Positions 53,383 through 64,000 of a DNA stretch of 64,000 bases are shown here, piece after piece. The notes below the pieces were generated by a model. The model worked only from the letters and a program-made list of their open reading frames with translations. It had not been told where the DNA came from and made no database searches. This stretch comes from Arachnopeziza araneosa (lineage: Eukaryota; Ascomycota; Leotiomycetes; Helotiales; Arachnopezizaceae), in the NCBI GenBank assembly GCA_003988855.1, contig QYAI01000087.1:62001-126000 (forward strand), read 5' to 3'. Both the position numbers and the translations under genes were made by a program. Position 1 is the first letter of the stretch, and each line of letters begins with the position of its first letter.

Positions 53383-56300
53383 TCAAGATCCATCAGTTCC
53401 CTGAATTGGCAACCCTAGAGGCTGAGTTTCATCGTTTCTCTTCGACTCTTCTAATAATGTAAAATCGAGCTCCATCGAGGCGTTCTTGTACTTCTTCTTC
53501 TTCTTATCCTTCTTGTTCTTTCTAACCCACTCGTAATTTTCCTCCGGAGTTATTATTGTAATCTCTCCCATCCTTATATTTGTCTCTAGAATAGTTTCCA
53601 GATTTCTCACCGTAGGCTTGCCTGCCCGCGAATTCTTCTTTCTATGCTGAGCCATAGCTATCAAAACAGCATCCCACACATCGACATGAACTGTCTTTGG
53701 CGGTGTCTTCGTCCCACGCTGGAGGCGAAGAATACGTCTAGAAATATCGCCCCAGATGCTTCCCGCGAATGGACCACCGCTATCAAGCAAAGCCTTCATC
53801 CTTATGTATATAGGAGTTTGTTGTTTGATGAAGTCGGTCACTCTGGATATGGCTTCTTCAATGTCAAATAGGGGTGGGGTATCATCATCATCACCCCGGT
53901 TTTCCTGGGAACTGAGGGATTTATCATTGTGCATACGAATTCTTTGTAGTGCGGAGATGTTCCTTGCTGGACGAGAACTTGGAGGGTCGAACTGGCATAT
54001 CAACTCGAGCTTTGCAGCAAGGGCTATTAAGCCGTATTTTCTTGCCAGAGCCAACAATATGTAGTTGACTTCTGCGAAGAAGTCAAAAGCCGTCTCTCTG
54101 TCGCTCCATAGAACTGAAAAACACTGGAGCAAAATTGTGATTGCTGTGGCTAACCCGTTATTGCACGAATACAGGATGTATTGGGTGCAAATTGCGATCC
54201 TTCCAAGTCTTTCTTGTGTTGGATGCTCTATGCCAGAGACGCGGATTAAGTCGGAGATTATCGGAGAAGGAATCCCAAGAGGGAAAGCAACTTCATCGAC
54301 AAGGATTGAGGCCAGATAATAGAAGTTGCTTAGTTTTGGCTGCTGACGGTCGAATGGCCACTTCCGAAAGGCTCGTAGTGCAAAGGGCATTAGTGTACGT
54401 TGGTCTAGATACTCCATGATACCAGACGGGTCAAACATGTCGCAGGGATGTTGGTTGGCCTCTGATAGTAATCTGCCTGGAGTTGTGATTTTCTTGGAAA
54501 GGGATTTTTCTGTGGGCAAAACAAGCAAACCATAATTTTTGAGTGCTTTCTCGACCAATATCTGCGTATCATCATGCTGAAAGCTAAGTTCATGGGCTTC
54601 ATTTGGCTTTGCAAGAACATCTTTGACGGTACGGTGCAGTAACTGTACCAGATCGGAGCTGTCAACTTCGTCTTCATCCATATTATCCTCATTTGCTCGC
54701 TCGGGTGACCTAATAACTTCGAGAAGCGGTCCGCATAGAATGCGTAACCTATATCGAAACTCATTCCAGTCGTTGCAGTGAATTTTTTCGTCCCTAATAG
54801 GATCTTCTTGGTCAAATAATGCCTCGCTAATCTCATCTGGAACAGCCAATGCTTCATGAAGCTCGGAAATCGTAAGAGTCGTTATTGCATTTGCCCCACT
54901 GACCCACATCAGCGTCTTTCGAGCAAGATAAAGTTGGTTCCTGTCATGGTTGGCTATTAGTTCGCTCAGGATGTGTCTGTAAAGGGCTGTAAGGTTGGTC
55001 GGCAGACTCGTAAGCGCGTCCTCTAGCCCTTTGAGTGTATAAACCCCTTCGACCATTGTTTTGAGTGTAGCGAGAATCAAAGTAACCCAGAGGATAACAC
55101 CTTTGGCGTTAGAAACAAGGTAGTCTCGAACTTTTCCAAAGAGTTCATCTTCTTCTCCTTTGACCCTTTTTGGGGGTTGTCGCCTCTGAGAAATTGCTCT
55201 CGATTTCCTTGGAGAAGAGAGGTAGTCTTTTTGCTGAGCAGATAGACTTCGATTAGCGCGCGCAAAAGGATGCATTGCTTGTTGAAGAGACGTGATACTA
55301 GCGTCAACAATCTTCGCGATTGCTGGGCCGTTCTCCCGTTCAAGGATTATACGATGGACATTTTCGTAGTCCCAGCGGTGCTTCTCGAAATGACTTTCAA
55401 TATCGTGATACGGTCTGCTGAGGATGAGGAACTTCATACGAGATTGCGGTACTTGCGACACAAGGGCACTGAAGTATCTCAGGATGAGACGCCGTTGTTG
55501 TTCAGAGTTAGCATCATCTTCCGACTCATCCATTGCGTCCACGACACAGATTGCCTTCACCTTATCTTCAGCAATTGACTTTAGAATCCTTTTTAAGTTT
55601 TCTAAGGTGATCCAGTCACTTGAGCGAGGTGGTGCTTGTCGGTATGCGGTTCTGAAGTGGCGGAATAGAGATGAGTTCTGCTGCAGGAGTTGGTAGAGCA
55701 AAGACTGCATGAGCGATTTGTGTGACATCAGGGTCTGACCACCTCGAGTGCTATAGAACCAGTCGCAAATGAGATATCTGCCTTCATTATTAAGTCCATT
55801 AGTAGAGGACGTCGGGCCTCCTTGTTGCTCTAAGATACTTTTTGCAAGTACGGATTTACCACTTCCTGGCTTTCCTTGAACCCAGAGAATACCTGAATGT
55901 TCATTCTTCCAAGCGAGATATGAGGGATGGTCCCAGATCCATTCAGTCGTGCCTTCCTCGGCATGTGCTATTTCATCTCGGCGAGCTCGCTGTCTCTCAA
56001 AGGATAGGCTTTGCGCGCATTCTGTAATTTAGTTAGAGAAAAGCATCACCGGGGTATCACTTCGATGAGCCTGACATGAATAGATACTGTACTGCTTGTA
56101 GGCTGTGAAAGTATATATTCGAAGGAAAACACTGAACATACCACTAGACTCGGTATTTTTGTGAATCGTATAAATGGTGTTATCCCCCGCCGGCAAGTCG
56201 GAATTAGTACTACTCAAGATTATGCGAATCCTTGCGGAGTTTCCAGCCCAAGCTATTCGCATCATTCCTTTAATAAAATTGTGAACCTGGGGTTCTATCC

Positions 56301-58315
56301 CTTCAAGATTATCAATTGCAATAATTATTGGTTCCTCTATGTATCTCAAGAGGTCCAAAAATTCGGACAAAAGCTGTTGATAAGATCCGGACCGAAGAAG
56401 AGATGAAAATTTATTATGATCAATCCGTTCACTGAACTGCTGACTGCTAACAACAATGTTAGAGCGGCGAAATGAAGGAATCATGGTTCGCAAAAGTTGT
56501 GTTGTAAGTTCAATGATTACGTCCCCAGTATTGACAAGTGAGTCGGGATTATACTTCATAACTGGGAAGGAGGTCTTCCCAGGTTTCAATGCCTCTGGCA
56601 ACCTGCTCCGGAAGTATAAGACTCGAGATTCGATACCGTCGTTAACTGAACAGGATTTGACACAATGACCTAACACGTTGGCGATAATGCCTTCTGGATT
56701 CGGGCCCGTAGTTCTCAACTGTGGTTTTTGATAGACCAATGCATATCCTTTACTCACCCATTCCGTAAAATCAACGGTATGATACAAGCCCAATGGAGAG
56801 TCCGTATCGTCCGTATCGTCCGTATCGTCCGTAGGCTGTTCGTTGATATCCTCCACAGTCCAGGTGTGACGGCTAGAGCTTGGAAGAGCTAATAATTCCC
56901 ATAAGCTGGAGGTTTCCTGTCTTTGAATCAGTTGCCACTCAAAGATAAACATGAAAGTGTTGACAGAAATAAGATTCAGTAGACAACAAGAAATGCATCA
57001 AGAGAAGCGTAGTTTTTTTAAAAAATATTAATAGCAATTTAATCTTTCAAAAAGGTATGATATGGATCGACTTTAAGACCATATTTGAAAAACAAATTGT
57101 CTCGAAGTATATTAGTCGATAATTCTGATGCGTAAATAGCACTACTTCTGATAAGAATGCACCTTACGGAGCTACGACTCACATACATTACTACGCATAA
57201 TTGCTGCACATGCTTGCAAAGACACGAAAACCTCTTCGGAGCTGATATAACGCCTCGTAGCTTCTTCAATCACAGGGATCTTGTTCTTCTCTTCCAATCC
57301 TACTTGCTCCAAGCCCTGTACGACATTGAATCGAAATGCAAGTCGCCCTGGTTGGCGGAAAAGCTGCGTGTGCTGCTGTTGAAAGAGGTTGGCAACTTGT
57401 TCCGTATTTGTCGCCACAGCGATGAGGGCTTTCCCGATATCTTTAAGAGAGTCTCCGAAAGCCGTTAGGAGGGGTGTTCCGGTCCCAACAGATACCAAAC
57501 ACTTGAGATTGTCCTCCAGTTTCCAAGTAGGATCTTGATCGCCGTAAAAGTCGGTTGCTTCATTCCACAGCTGCTGGATGGGATTGTTTGCGCCGGTACC
57601 CCCATCTTTGAACACTGCATTTCCAATTTGAATGCCTTCAAAGAAGGATGATGCAGCTGAGGTGGCTCTTGCAACCTCCCAGACTTTGGCAATACTGCGA
57701 AGATCATTCCCGCGCCTGGGCGAATAATAATTTGAGAATACAACTGTGTCCGACGTCTGGCCGCTAGTTGCACAGACGAAGCTAGAGAATTATATGTGAG
57801 AGATTGTCAAAAATAAGGCAGTATATATATACTTGAGACACTTAGAGCTCTTTGGGCTCTCCTTGAATAGTTCTTCTGTATCATATCCTCTCTTCTTCAG
57901 CAAATCACGAATGCCTTTTTCGAGAGCCTCATGGTTGAATCTGTCCTTAATCACGACGTTGGGCATTCCTTGAAAGCGCACCCCGAATTTCAGCGAGTGA
58001 AGCTTGGTGAAGATAGCAGGCGCTAAATCTTTGTAGACCTCAATACATTCATCAACTGTCATTTGGAGCCTGCCGAGCATAATTGCGATCAAGCCTCCTG
58101 TGGAAGTGCCGCCAATCATATGAAAGAAATCGCACGGCTACTTGATCATTTGGTTAGTTTCGCAAAAAGGTATATAACAGAGCAGCTTGCACCTTTGCTG
58201 GGTCATCTGGATCCTTCGAAACAGATTCCATCATCTTTTTGAGAATGAGCAGCGACGAGAGGCCGCGCACCCCTCCTCCATCAAGGGACAAAAGGCAAAG
58301 GTTCTTCCCGCCCAT
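53383..58315 (-). CDS. Patatin-NACHT NLR-like receptor, apparently intact
   Basis: Exons 58315-58193, 58137-57833, 57781-57187, one starting before about 56940 and ending at 56142, and 56021-53383. The patatin domain has DGGGVRG (residues 12-18), GTSTGG (Ser53) and the catalytic Asp in FKDGGTGANNP. A middle NTPase-like module (DVIIELTTQLLRTMIPSF, IIIAIDNLEGIEP, RIRIILSS) precedes the linker ECAQSLSFERQRARRDEI and the NACHT domain: SGILWVQGKPGSGKS (P-loop 55875-55852), WFYSTRGGQ, ICVVDAMDES and FLILSRPY. A helical C-terminal half ends in a Lys-rich stretch and has no ANK, TPR or WD repeats that I can see. The intron at 57186 has a clear GTATGT donor, but its acceptor (near 56937-56915) is unresolved. 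By analogy with fungal patatin-NLRs it would sense a partner and hydrolyse lipid to kill the cell; the trigger is unknown. Confidence 0.85.
56022..56141 (-). other. Intron in the second NLR gene before the NACHT linker
   Basis: 120 nt, phase 1, donor GTATGT, branch CTCTAACTAA, acceptor ATTACAG. It lies at the same protein position and phase as intron 2349-2398 of the first receptor. Confidence 0.85.
56801..56832 (-). repeat. 9-bp minisatellite coding a Thr-Asp-Asp repeat in the second NLR gene
   Basis: On the + strand the unit TCCGTATCG occurs three times plus a partial copy. On the coding strand it encodes a TDDTDDTDDTD run in the spacer between the patatin domain and the middle module. The unit length is a multiple of three, so copy changes keep the frame. 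Confidence 0.85.
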
Positions 58316-59193
58316 CGTGATGTCTCAAAGTAAACAGCGCAGCTAAATGGAAGCGGTCTAGAAAGTTGAAACAGTTGCTCATTGAGAGCCTCGTCGTTGC
58401 TGACTCTTGAGTTCTCGGCTCCAGCCGCGGGTCGTGTCAAGCCATGATTGGACACCTCAATAAGAGCGTTGATAGACAGTCGATGAGAAATAAGGTGGTT
58501 CATTGACAACGAGAACATGATATCTCAATGGTTATGTGATAGGGTCCCGAACCTCACGTTAGGTCGAAAGAGTATTCTATTATTGTGAACTAAATCGTTA
58601 GTCACGTGATCCCCAGATCCGAAATAGCTCTTGCAGGAGCTTTATAAGGGAATAAAACGGATTGCTGGACAAGATTCGAACAAGATTCGGCAGGGAAACT
58701 ACAGCCATACCCTACAGGAGGTCAATTTATCGAAAAGGTTGTCTCTCCTTTTGATTATAATCTCATCTCTGCTCTCGTCAAGTACCTAATGGAGGATATA
58801 GGCAAGGTCTGTGAGAGATATTCGAGTACGTTTGAGGATGAGACTATCTGAACATGAAGTGGATTCGGTTTCTTTGTATGAGTGGACTTAGGACGAGGCT
58901 ACGATAGTGCGTGTCAAGGTACAAAGTGTCTGCAAGCCTGATGTATTTCAAGAAAGAAAAGCTAAGCTATATAACTTTGTCCTAACTGCCCCTTCTTTGG
59001 TCTCGTAATACCCGCTTACAACATTAGCAGTTTTTCCGGTGAAGAACGGGCCACTGTATCTTGTGAGTGGCTACCAAATTTGAAGTCAGATGGAGATTGA
59101 CTCTTTTTATGGTTTAATTTGATTTTTTTGCTTGTCTTGGGACGATCTAGAAGTCTATATTCTTTTGGGTATCATAATGCCACAGCCAGCTTG
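58316..59193. other. Gap upstream of the second NLR gene
   Basis: The promoter of the - strand receptor and the 3' flank of the CFEM-GPCR gene. The frame at 58231-58518 reads the NLR 5' end out of frame and is not a gene. Nothing else seen. Confidence 0.45.
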
Positions 59194-60827
59194 TCACTTT
59201 GCGTGCTCCTGGCTAGTTCCACTCTCACTCCGTCTATCGACCAACTCCAATTCAGAGTCCTGTTTGAACTGTAGACTGACACGCCGTTCCGGTCCCATGC
59301 TCCCTACATTCTGAACTCTCTCCTTGATCCAGCTTAATCTACTCCCCGGCCTCTTCTCAACGACCGTGATGTCAGTCGAGACTCCCATCTCTGCAGTTCC
59401 AACATCTTTCCATGGCCTCATTTCAGTGACAAAATCCTTCTCTGCCTCGACTGCACTCTCATACATCTCAGTGCTCGATCCATCCGGTCCAAGGCTTCTC
59501 GGCACTTTCGCCCGGCCATACCACGTCCTCCTCTTTGACCCGCCCTGAGCGATCTCAGTCACTCCTTTTTCGAGGTAATCTCTGTACGCTTGTGGGATGA
59601 CGTGCAAGATCAGTGGTCGCAGAGCTGGAAGACAAACGCAGATCAACGCTACGTTGGTTTCGATGCTGGACCAGATGAGGATGGTCACATTGTCGTAGGT
59701 GATATCGTATGTGTAAACGTAATGTGAGAGGAAATTGAGACGAACGATAGAAGTGATGCATGCGCTATATTCTTAGTTAGTTGAGGGAAGAAGAGGTAAG
59801 GGATGAGCCACTTACAAACTTCCTACACTAAACATAATTATCAATCCCAAGCTTTTGCCCTTATCTATTCTTAAACTCCACAACGGTTGAAGCGGTAGGA
59901 CCAAAATGACCAAATCCTCCAAGATAGCTATTGCTCCCATTGTATATCCAATGGCACTAACATTTATACATTTCCCCTCCGCAGACTTGTCCCACGACAG
60001 CCTTACTGGAGTGCATTGGAATAAGGCGACGGCGCAAAATGCAATGGCGAATACAACCACCAGAACGATAGTGATGTAGCATGCTAGACGAAATCTCTGT
60101 GAAGGAAAGATACGCAAGTAAAGTAGGAGGATGCTGATCTTGGCGAGATTCTGGATTATGATGTATAAAAATATGACGCTGAAGAAGATCTTGAGAAGCG
60201 TCAGGCCATTAGCAGGGCTGATAGTCCAATAATGAGAACCGAATCCTAGTGTTGCAGCTGCAGCACATGTCAGTGCTCTTCTTGGATTTTTGTCTTGGGG
60301 CACAAGGAAACACGAACATGTAATCTCCAGACCAGCAGAGATAAGAAAACAAACAGTAGCCGCGATGATGACCCAGTCATCAGACCCAATCGTCTTTGTG
60401 ACCAACCATCTTGATAGGGTTCTGGAGATGAGGAACGGGAGTGTGATGCACAGCATCACTATTAAAATTCTCTGTAGATAGTTGCTCCTCGAAGGCAGCG
60501 GAGGGTATGATATGCATAATTGCGACTGAAATGCGGCGGCGGCGAGCTGTTCATCATAGGTGCAATTCTGCTGCACGCAGACTGAAAGGGTCGATAGGAG
60601 TGGGACGTTGGTGCAGAGACAAGGAGCGGGATCGAAGAGAGAGCAGTTGAAATGAGGGGAAGAAGAAATGATGTTGACGGAGCAGCTTAACTGGAGCTCT
60701 GTTAGAATCAATTATATGCAATTGGGCGAGAAAGGCCTACTGCGCATGATGGAACATCACTTGCATCTGCCAAGGCGAATGCTGAAGCATAGAATATGGA
60801 ACAAAAGTATAACGACGATAACTTCAT
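59194..60827 (-). CDS. CFEM-domain seven-transmembrane receptor (PTH11-like)
   Basis: Exons 60827-60741, 60696-59816 and 59764-59194; 512 residues. Exon 1 is a signal peptide (MKLSSLYFCSIFYASAFALA) ending DVPSCA; splicing joins it to LQLSCSVN to make the opening of a CFEM domain, followed by FNCSLFDPAPCLC, LSVCVQQNC and FQSQLC, with the Cys spacing of CFEM. Seven hydrophobic segments follow (RILIVMLCITLPFLIS; GSDDWVIIAATVCFLISAGL; KISILLLYLRIFPS; FAIAFCAVALFQCTPVRLSW; AILEDLVILVLPL and others), with the SDDW and CxPVRxxW signatures of the fungal rhodopsin domain. The cytosolic tail is Ser/Glu-rich. PTH11 itself senses surfaces and starts infection structures in Magnaporthe; the ligand here is unknown. 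Confidence 0.87.
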
Positions 60828-61794
60828 CTTCCACACATAATGAAAGGGAAGGAGGATTTAGCACCCACTTAGGGATAGATAACTACTTATCAGTGCTCAC
60901 TCCGCATCGCCCTGGAAAAACCAACCGGGGAGAATCACACACGGGCTATCGACGCATCAGCTGCGGATGGGAAAGTGGACCATTTTTCTCTTGAGATTGA
61001 TGACAGTGGATCGAGATCAGCCTTAAGTAAGCTTCGAAGCAGTTAACTTAGGGCGATCTGATCTGGATTGCCTATTGGCTGGGGGCGGCCCATCCAGAGT
61101 ATGAAGATTGGTGGCACAACACCACGGTGGCTGGAGCATAGAGCAGAGATTGGTCTTTTCAGATGACGGACGCAAGAAGCAAATAATTCATGCAGTGTTA
61201 TTGAACCCTAGCCTCTGGTAGTTGCACTTTCCCGCGCCGCTCATCCCCAACGGCACGTTACCAGTCCATGAAAAGGCCGGTAGAGGCTGACGAGCAGGCC
61301 TGGGCGCCATTGGCGACAGATACCGAGGGGAGGATCTGAACATCTCGCCCACGCACGTCGGAATATTCCCCTCGGAAATGGGCCAATGTTGTTTTGTTGT
61401 GGGGACGAGATAGCAGTGGCTTGCATATAGCTGCATCACTCTTGCACAGCTGAAAAGGGGTTGAGGGAGCGATGAGGGAGGAGAGAAAAGTGTTTGCAAT
61501 GGATCTGGTAATCATATAATGTAGGTGGATTGATTGCGGACCAGATGTGAGGCACTTGGTTGTATGATTATATATAAGGCTGATCTGGATGGCTTCAAGA
61601 CGCTCCCGTGGTCTAGACCTACATTGGTACCTTAGACTACCCCCTAGCAGAAGGTACGTGCCGTGCACCCGCAAGGCAGGCAGAAAAGCCAAGACAACAA
61701 CAACAGTCGGTGGTACGAGATGCGTCCTTCAAACCCTTCGGAAAATGTAGCTCGTAAAGCATCAGACTGAGATTCAATCGAGAGAATCGTCTTC
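60828..61794. other. Promoter of the CFEM-GPCR gene and 3' flank of the next gene
   Basis: Frames at 61188-61692 and 61637-61883 lie on the - strand but show no conserved pattern. No repeat or RNA gene seen. Confidence 0.45.
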
Positions 61795-63265
61795 TCACGT
61801 GAATGGATATCCAAGCGCAGTTCGAGGCCAATCCAGCCACTCGTCCCACTTCCCGCCGCCAAGCTCCCTCTCCAACGTCCCAAAGAGATGTTCTGCCTTC
61901 CCTTTGACCCACCACAGCTCTTCCACCCGCTTCAAGAGGACACAATAGACAGCAATCATGACCAAAGCCTGCGGACACCTCTCCTCAACCATCTCACAGA
62001 ATCGAGGCGGGATGATGGTGGTCCATAGTAGTGTCGCAAAGCAAGAACTGATGCTGATGTTGGAAGAGAATGAGGATTCGGTGGAAAGAAGAGAGCTGAG
62101 TGTGAATACATAGCGAAGCGAAGATAGCGTCTCATCAAGAACGAGTCGCTCTTCGCTGCACACAATCGACTCTTCTTGATCCCAACACGAAGATACGGAG
62201 TCGAGTTTCTGTTGGTCTGCTACTTGGTTATCCATCGACATGGAGAGAAGCGGCAATCGTATTCGTTTCCAAGGCTCAACTAGATCTCTCAACTCCCCTC
62301 TCTCAATCCAGTGCAGCGCCGACTTGAGAAGCTCAACCCCTCCTCGATGAAGCTTGTACCATGGAACCTGGCTTTTCTTGCCGTCGTCAGTCACGGGAAA
62401 GAAAAGGTTGGCGCCTTGCTCCCCTGGCATGGTCCATGCGTGCAGAGCCAGCTGTAAGGCACAGGCACAGCACGCATCCGAGTTCTCCGGCGTGAGATTT
62501 TGAATCTCGATGCGAAATCTGGAGAGGCATTTCACGTGATGCAGTGTTGCGATGTGAGTGTATTTCTGGTTTCGAGTTGGGTTGTTCGTGTGAAGAAAGG
62601 TGAGGTGGAGTGCGGAGAGGGAGAGGAGTGATGAAAGAAGAAATGGATGTTGGAAAGCTTGGGTGACGACTGAGGTCCGCCAAATGCTTGTCCCTGTCAT
62701 GTGAGCACCTAGGATCTCGTGGCTGGTCGTCGTAGTGTAGAAGTGGAGGAGTTCCAGGTCCAGAGTGTTGAACTGAAGAGGAAGACTAGACAGTGCCTTG
62801 GTGGGAGTTGGTGACTTGGGCAGTGATGAAGGACTGTCAAAGCCTACTGAAGATCGAGCTTGCTGGGTGCCGTCTATTTGTTGCGGCCGTGACCGAGAGG
62901 GCAGAGGAATGTACTGTCGGAAAGAGCAGGACAACCGTCGTCGTTGGCAATTACCGCAAGAAGGTATTGCTTCATCGCACTTGAGGGTATTCGTTAGAGT
63001 CTACTTCTTGGTCCTTGGCCATTCCAGCAATTCCAAAAATAAACACAAACTGGGAGACCGGCAGTTTCCTTTGCAAGATGAAAAGAAACCAAGAATAGAG
63101 GGGCATATGAAAACGAGGCGGAGATTGAGTGGGCGGTTGATATAGGCCAAGAGCCTAAACCCCACCAAAGACAACGAACGAAAATCCCATGCGTACCTTG
63201 ACCTTTCTCTGCTTGCACTGCAGACAGCCCCTTCGGCTCCGCGGGTGACGCCCTGGTGTCGGCAT
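61795..63265 (-). CDS. Zn2Cys6 transcription factor, UPC2-like layout
   Basis: Exons 63265-63197 and 62979-61795 joined over a 217-nt intron; 417 residues. The intron splits the zinc cluster: MPTPGRHPRSRRGCLQCKQR then KVK joins CDEAIPSCGNCQRRRLSCSF, giving C-x2-C-x6-C-x6-C-x2-C-x6-C. The N-terminal Arg-rich start, the LELLHFYTTTTSH motif and the downstream LLSLSALHLTFLH and LHHVKCLSRF helices match the Upc2/SREBP-like fungal_trans_2 group, short factors with an N-terminal cluster. In yeast Upc2 senses sterols; most filamentous relatives have other, unknown roles. No target cluster is adjacent. Downstream start codons alone would lose the cluster, so exon 1 is needed. Confidence 0.85.
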
Positions 63266-63630
63266 CTCGCACTCAGCCACTCAAGTGTCCAGAGAGCCAA
63301 GAATGGCGACTCTTGCATGCGTCGTGAGTAGAGGAGTCCAAGTACGGTGGGGAAGGCTGAGGGAGAGATGGCTGGGAGTGCAGAAGCTTGAAACTCGTCG
63401 TGTCGTCGTTGTTGATAGAGGCATAATCGCAGAACCAATCGCTTTGCAGAGTAGCCGAAATATCCTGGCTGGGGTGGGTCTGCGCGAGATGCCTGCTGTG
63501 GCCATCAGTTGATGTTGCGTGGATTGCCAGTTGTGTGGAAGTATATATAAACCTGCTTGAAAGAAACCTCTAAGTAATATACGCCTCATAAAATGATTTG
63601 AAACAAGAACATCGTATTTTCTCTACAAAG
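63266..63630. other. Short spacer upstream of the Zn2Cys6 gene
   Basis: Promoter of the - strand Zn2Cys6 gene and 3' flank of the gene at the window edge. Frames here overlap on both strands and are unsupported. Confidence 0.45.
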
Positions 63631-63908
63631 TCACAAGTAAAGATCTAAATCTCGCTTTCCTCTCTCAACCAAATCACCGCCCCTCCTCAGTTTGGCTCTC
63701 CACCGTTCGACCCACAACCAAGGTTTTTTAAAATCACCCTTCGCTTTTACACCATCTTCCTCTTGCGTCTCCAATACCAGAGTCTCAAATCCCGTCGAAT
63801 TCCTTCTCACATTTGATACTTTCGTCACACTTTCTCTCTCTAACTCTTTTCCCTCTTCGACAAGCCTTGACCGCCACTCATCCTCAGACTTGCAATTGTC
63901 CGCAGACC
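63631..63908 (-). CDS. C-terminal exon of an unidentified gene running off the window
   Basis: The - strand is open from a TGA at 63633-63631 up to about 63908, where a GGCAG acceptor is likely because an in-frame TGA follows upstream. The product tail is charged (EDEWRSRLVEEGKELERES, then VRRNSTGFETLVLETQEED and KPWLWVERWRAKLRRGGDLV). Upstream sequence to the window end is Gly/Arg-rich in this frame and probably belongs to another exon. The family is not recognised. Confidence 0.5.
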
Positions 63909-64000
63909 CCCTGCCGCCCGAGCGTGGTCAGTTACTCTCGCCATCATATCCGCCTCTACCGCCCCGCTCTCTTCCACCCAAACCTCCACTCCCACCTCTT

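Noticed and set aside
58231..58518. 95-codon - strand frame at the second NLR start
   Set aside because: Reads the patatin exon out of frame; the true start is the ATG at 58315.

Overview
The window is nuclear DNA from a filamentous ascomycete (Pezizomycotina). The evidence is many short spliceosomal introns (about 43-120 nt, GT-AG, often with a CTAAC or CTGAC-like branch site), fungus-restricted families (Zn2Cys6 factors, HET domains, patatin-NACHT receptors, CFEM-GPCRs, HeLo-like N-terminal domains) and standard housekeeping genes. The class is uncertain; Leotiomycetes is a guess from protein style. I saw no rRNA, tRNA, CRISPR array or intact transposon.

Layout. 1-4.6 kb: a patatin-NACHT NLR-type receptor on the + strand with one clear in-frame TAG. 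5.2-8.4 kb: two nuclease-like genes (C2H2 fingers fused to a TPD domain; a Uma2-like PD-(D/E)XK protein), followed by an AT-rich gap. 10.2-16 kb: a HeLo-like N-terminal protein, an NmrA-type reductase, a decayed epimerase and a membrane O-acyltransferase. 16.5-34 kb is mainly a housekeeping block: AN1/ubiquitin-like protein (CUZ1-like), kinetochore FTA1/CENP-L-like, a Zn2Cys6 regulator, VPS36, a SAC3/THP3-like protein, BEM1 and a MULE-derived DNA-binding protein. 34.6-42 kb: two HET-domain genes around an AYR1-like reductase. 42-53 kb: an SDR, an SMP-30 lactonase, the divergent mitochondrial pair ATP19/MTP18-like, a secreted Ala-rich protein, a GT32 mannosyltransferase-like protein and a GNAT. 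53.4-58.3 kb: a second patatin-NACHT receptor on the - strand that looks intact. 59-63.3 kb: a CFEM-GPCR and a Zn2Cys6 factor; the window ends inside another gene.

How it fits together. The housekeeping block is framed by genes linked in fungi to non-self recognition and programmed cell death: two patatin-NACHT receptors in inverted orientation about 49 kb apart, two HET proteins and a HeLo-like protein. The first receptor and the second HET gene carry damage, and the clear in-frame stops are all TAG. In the first receptor the TAG sits exactly where the intact paralogue has Trp. That fits RIP-type decay (CpA to TpA on the complementary strand), and also fits A-to-I recoding of UAG to UGG, known from sexual-stage mRNAs of some filamentous ascomycetes. 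DNA alone cannot separate these. Exon coordinates were deduced by hand from frames, splice consensus and family or paralogue alignment.
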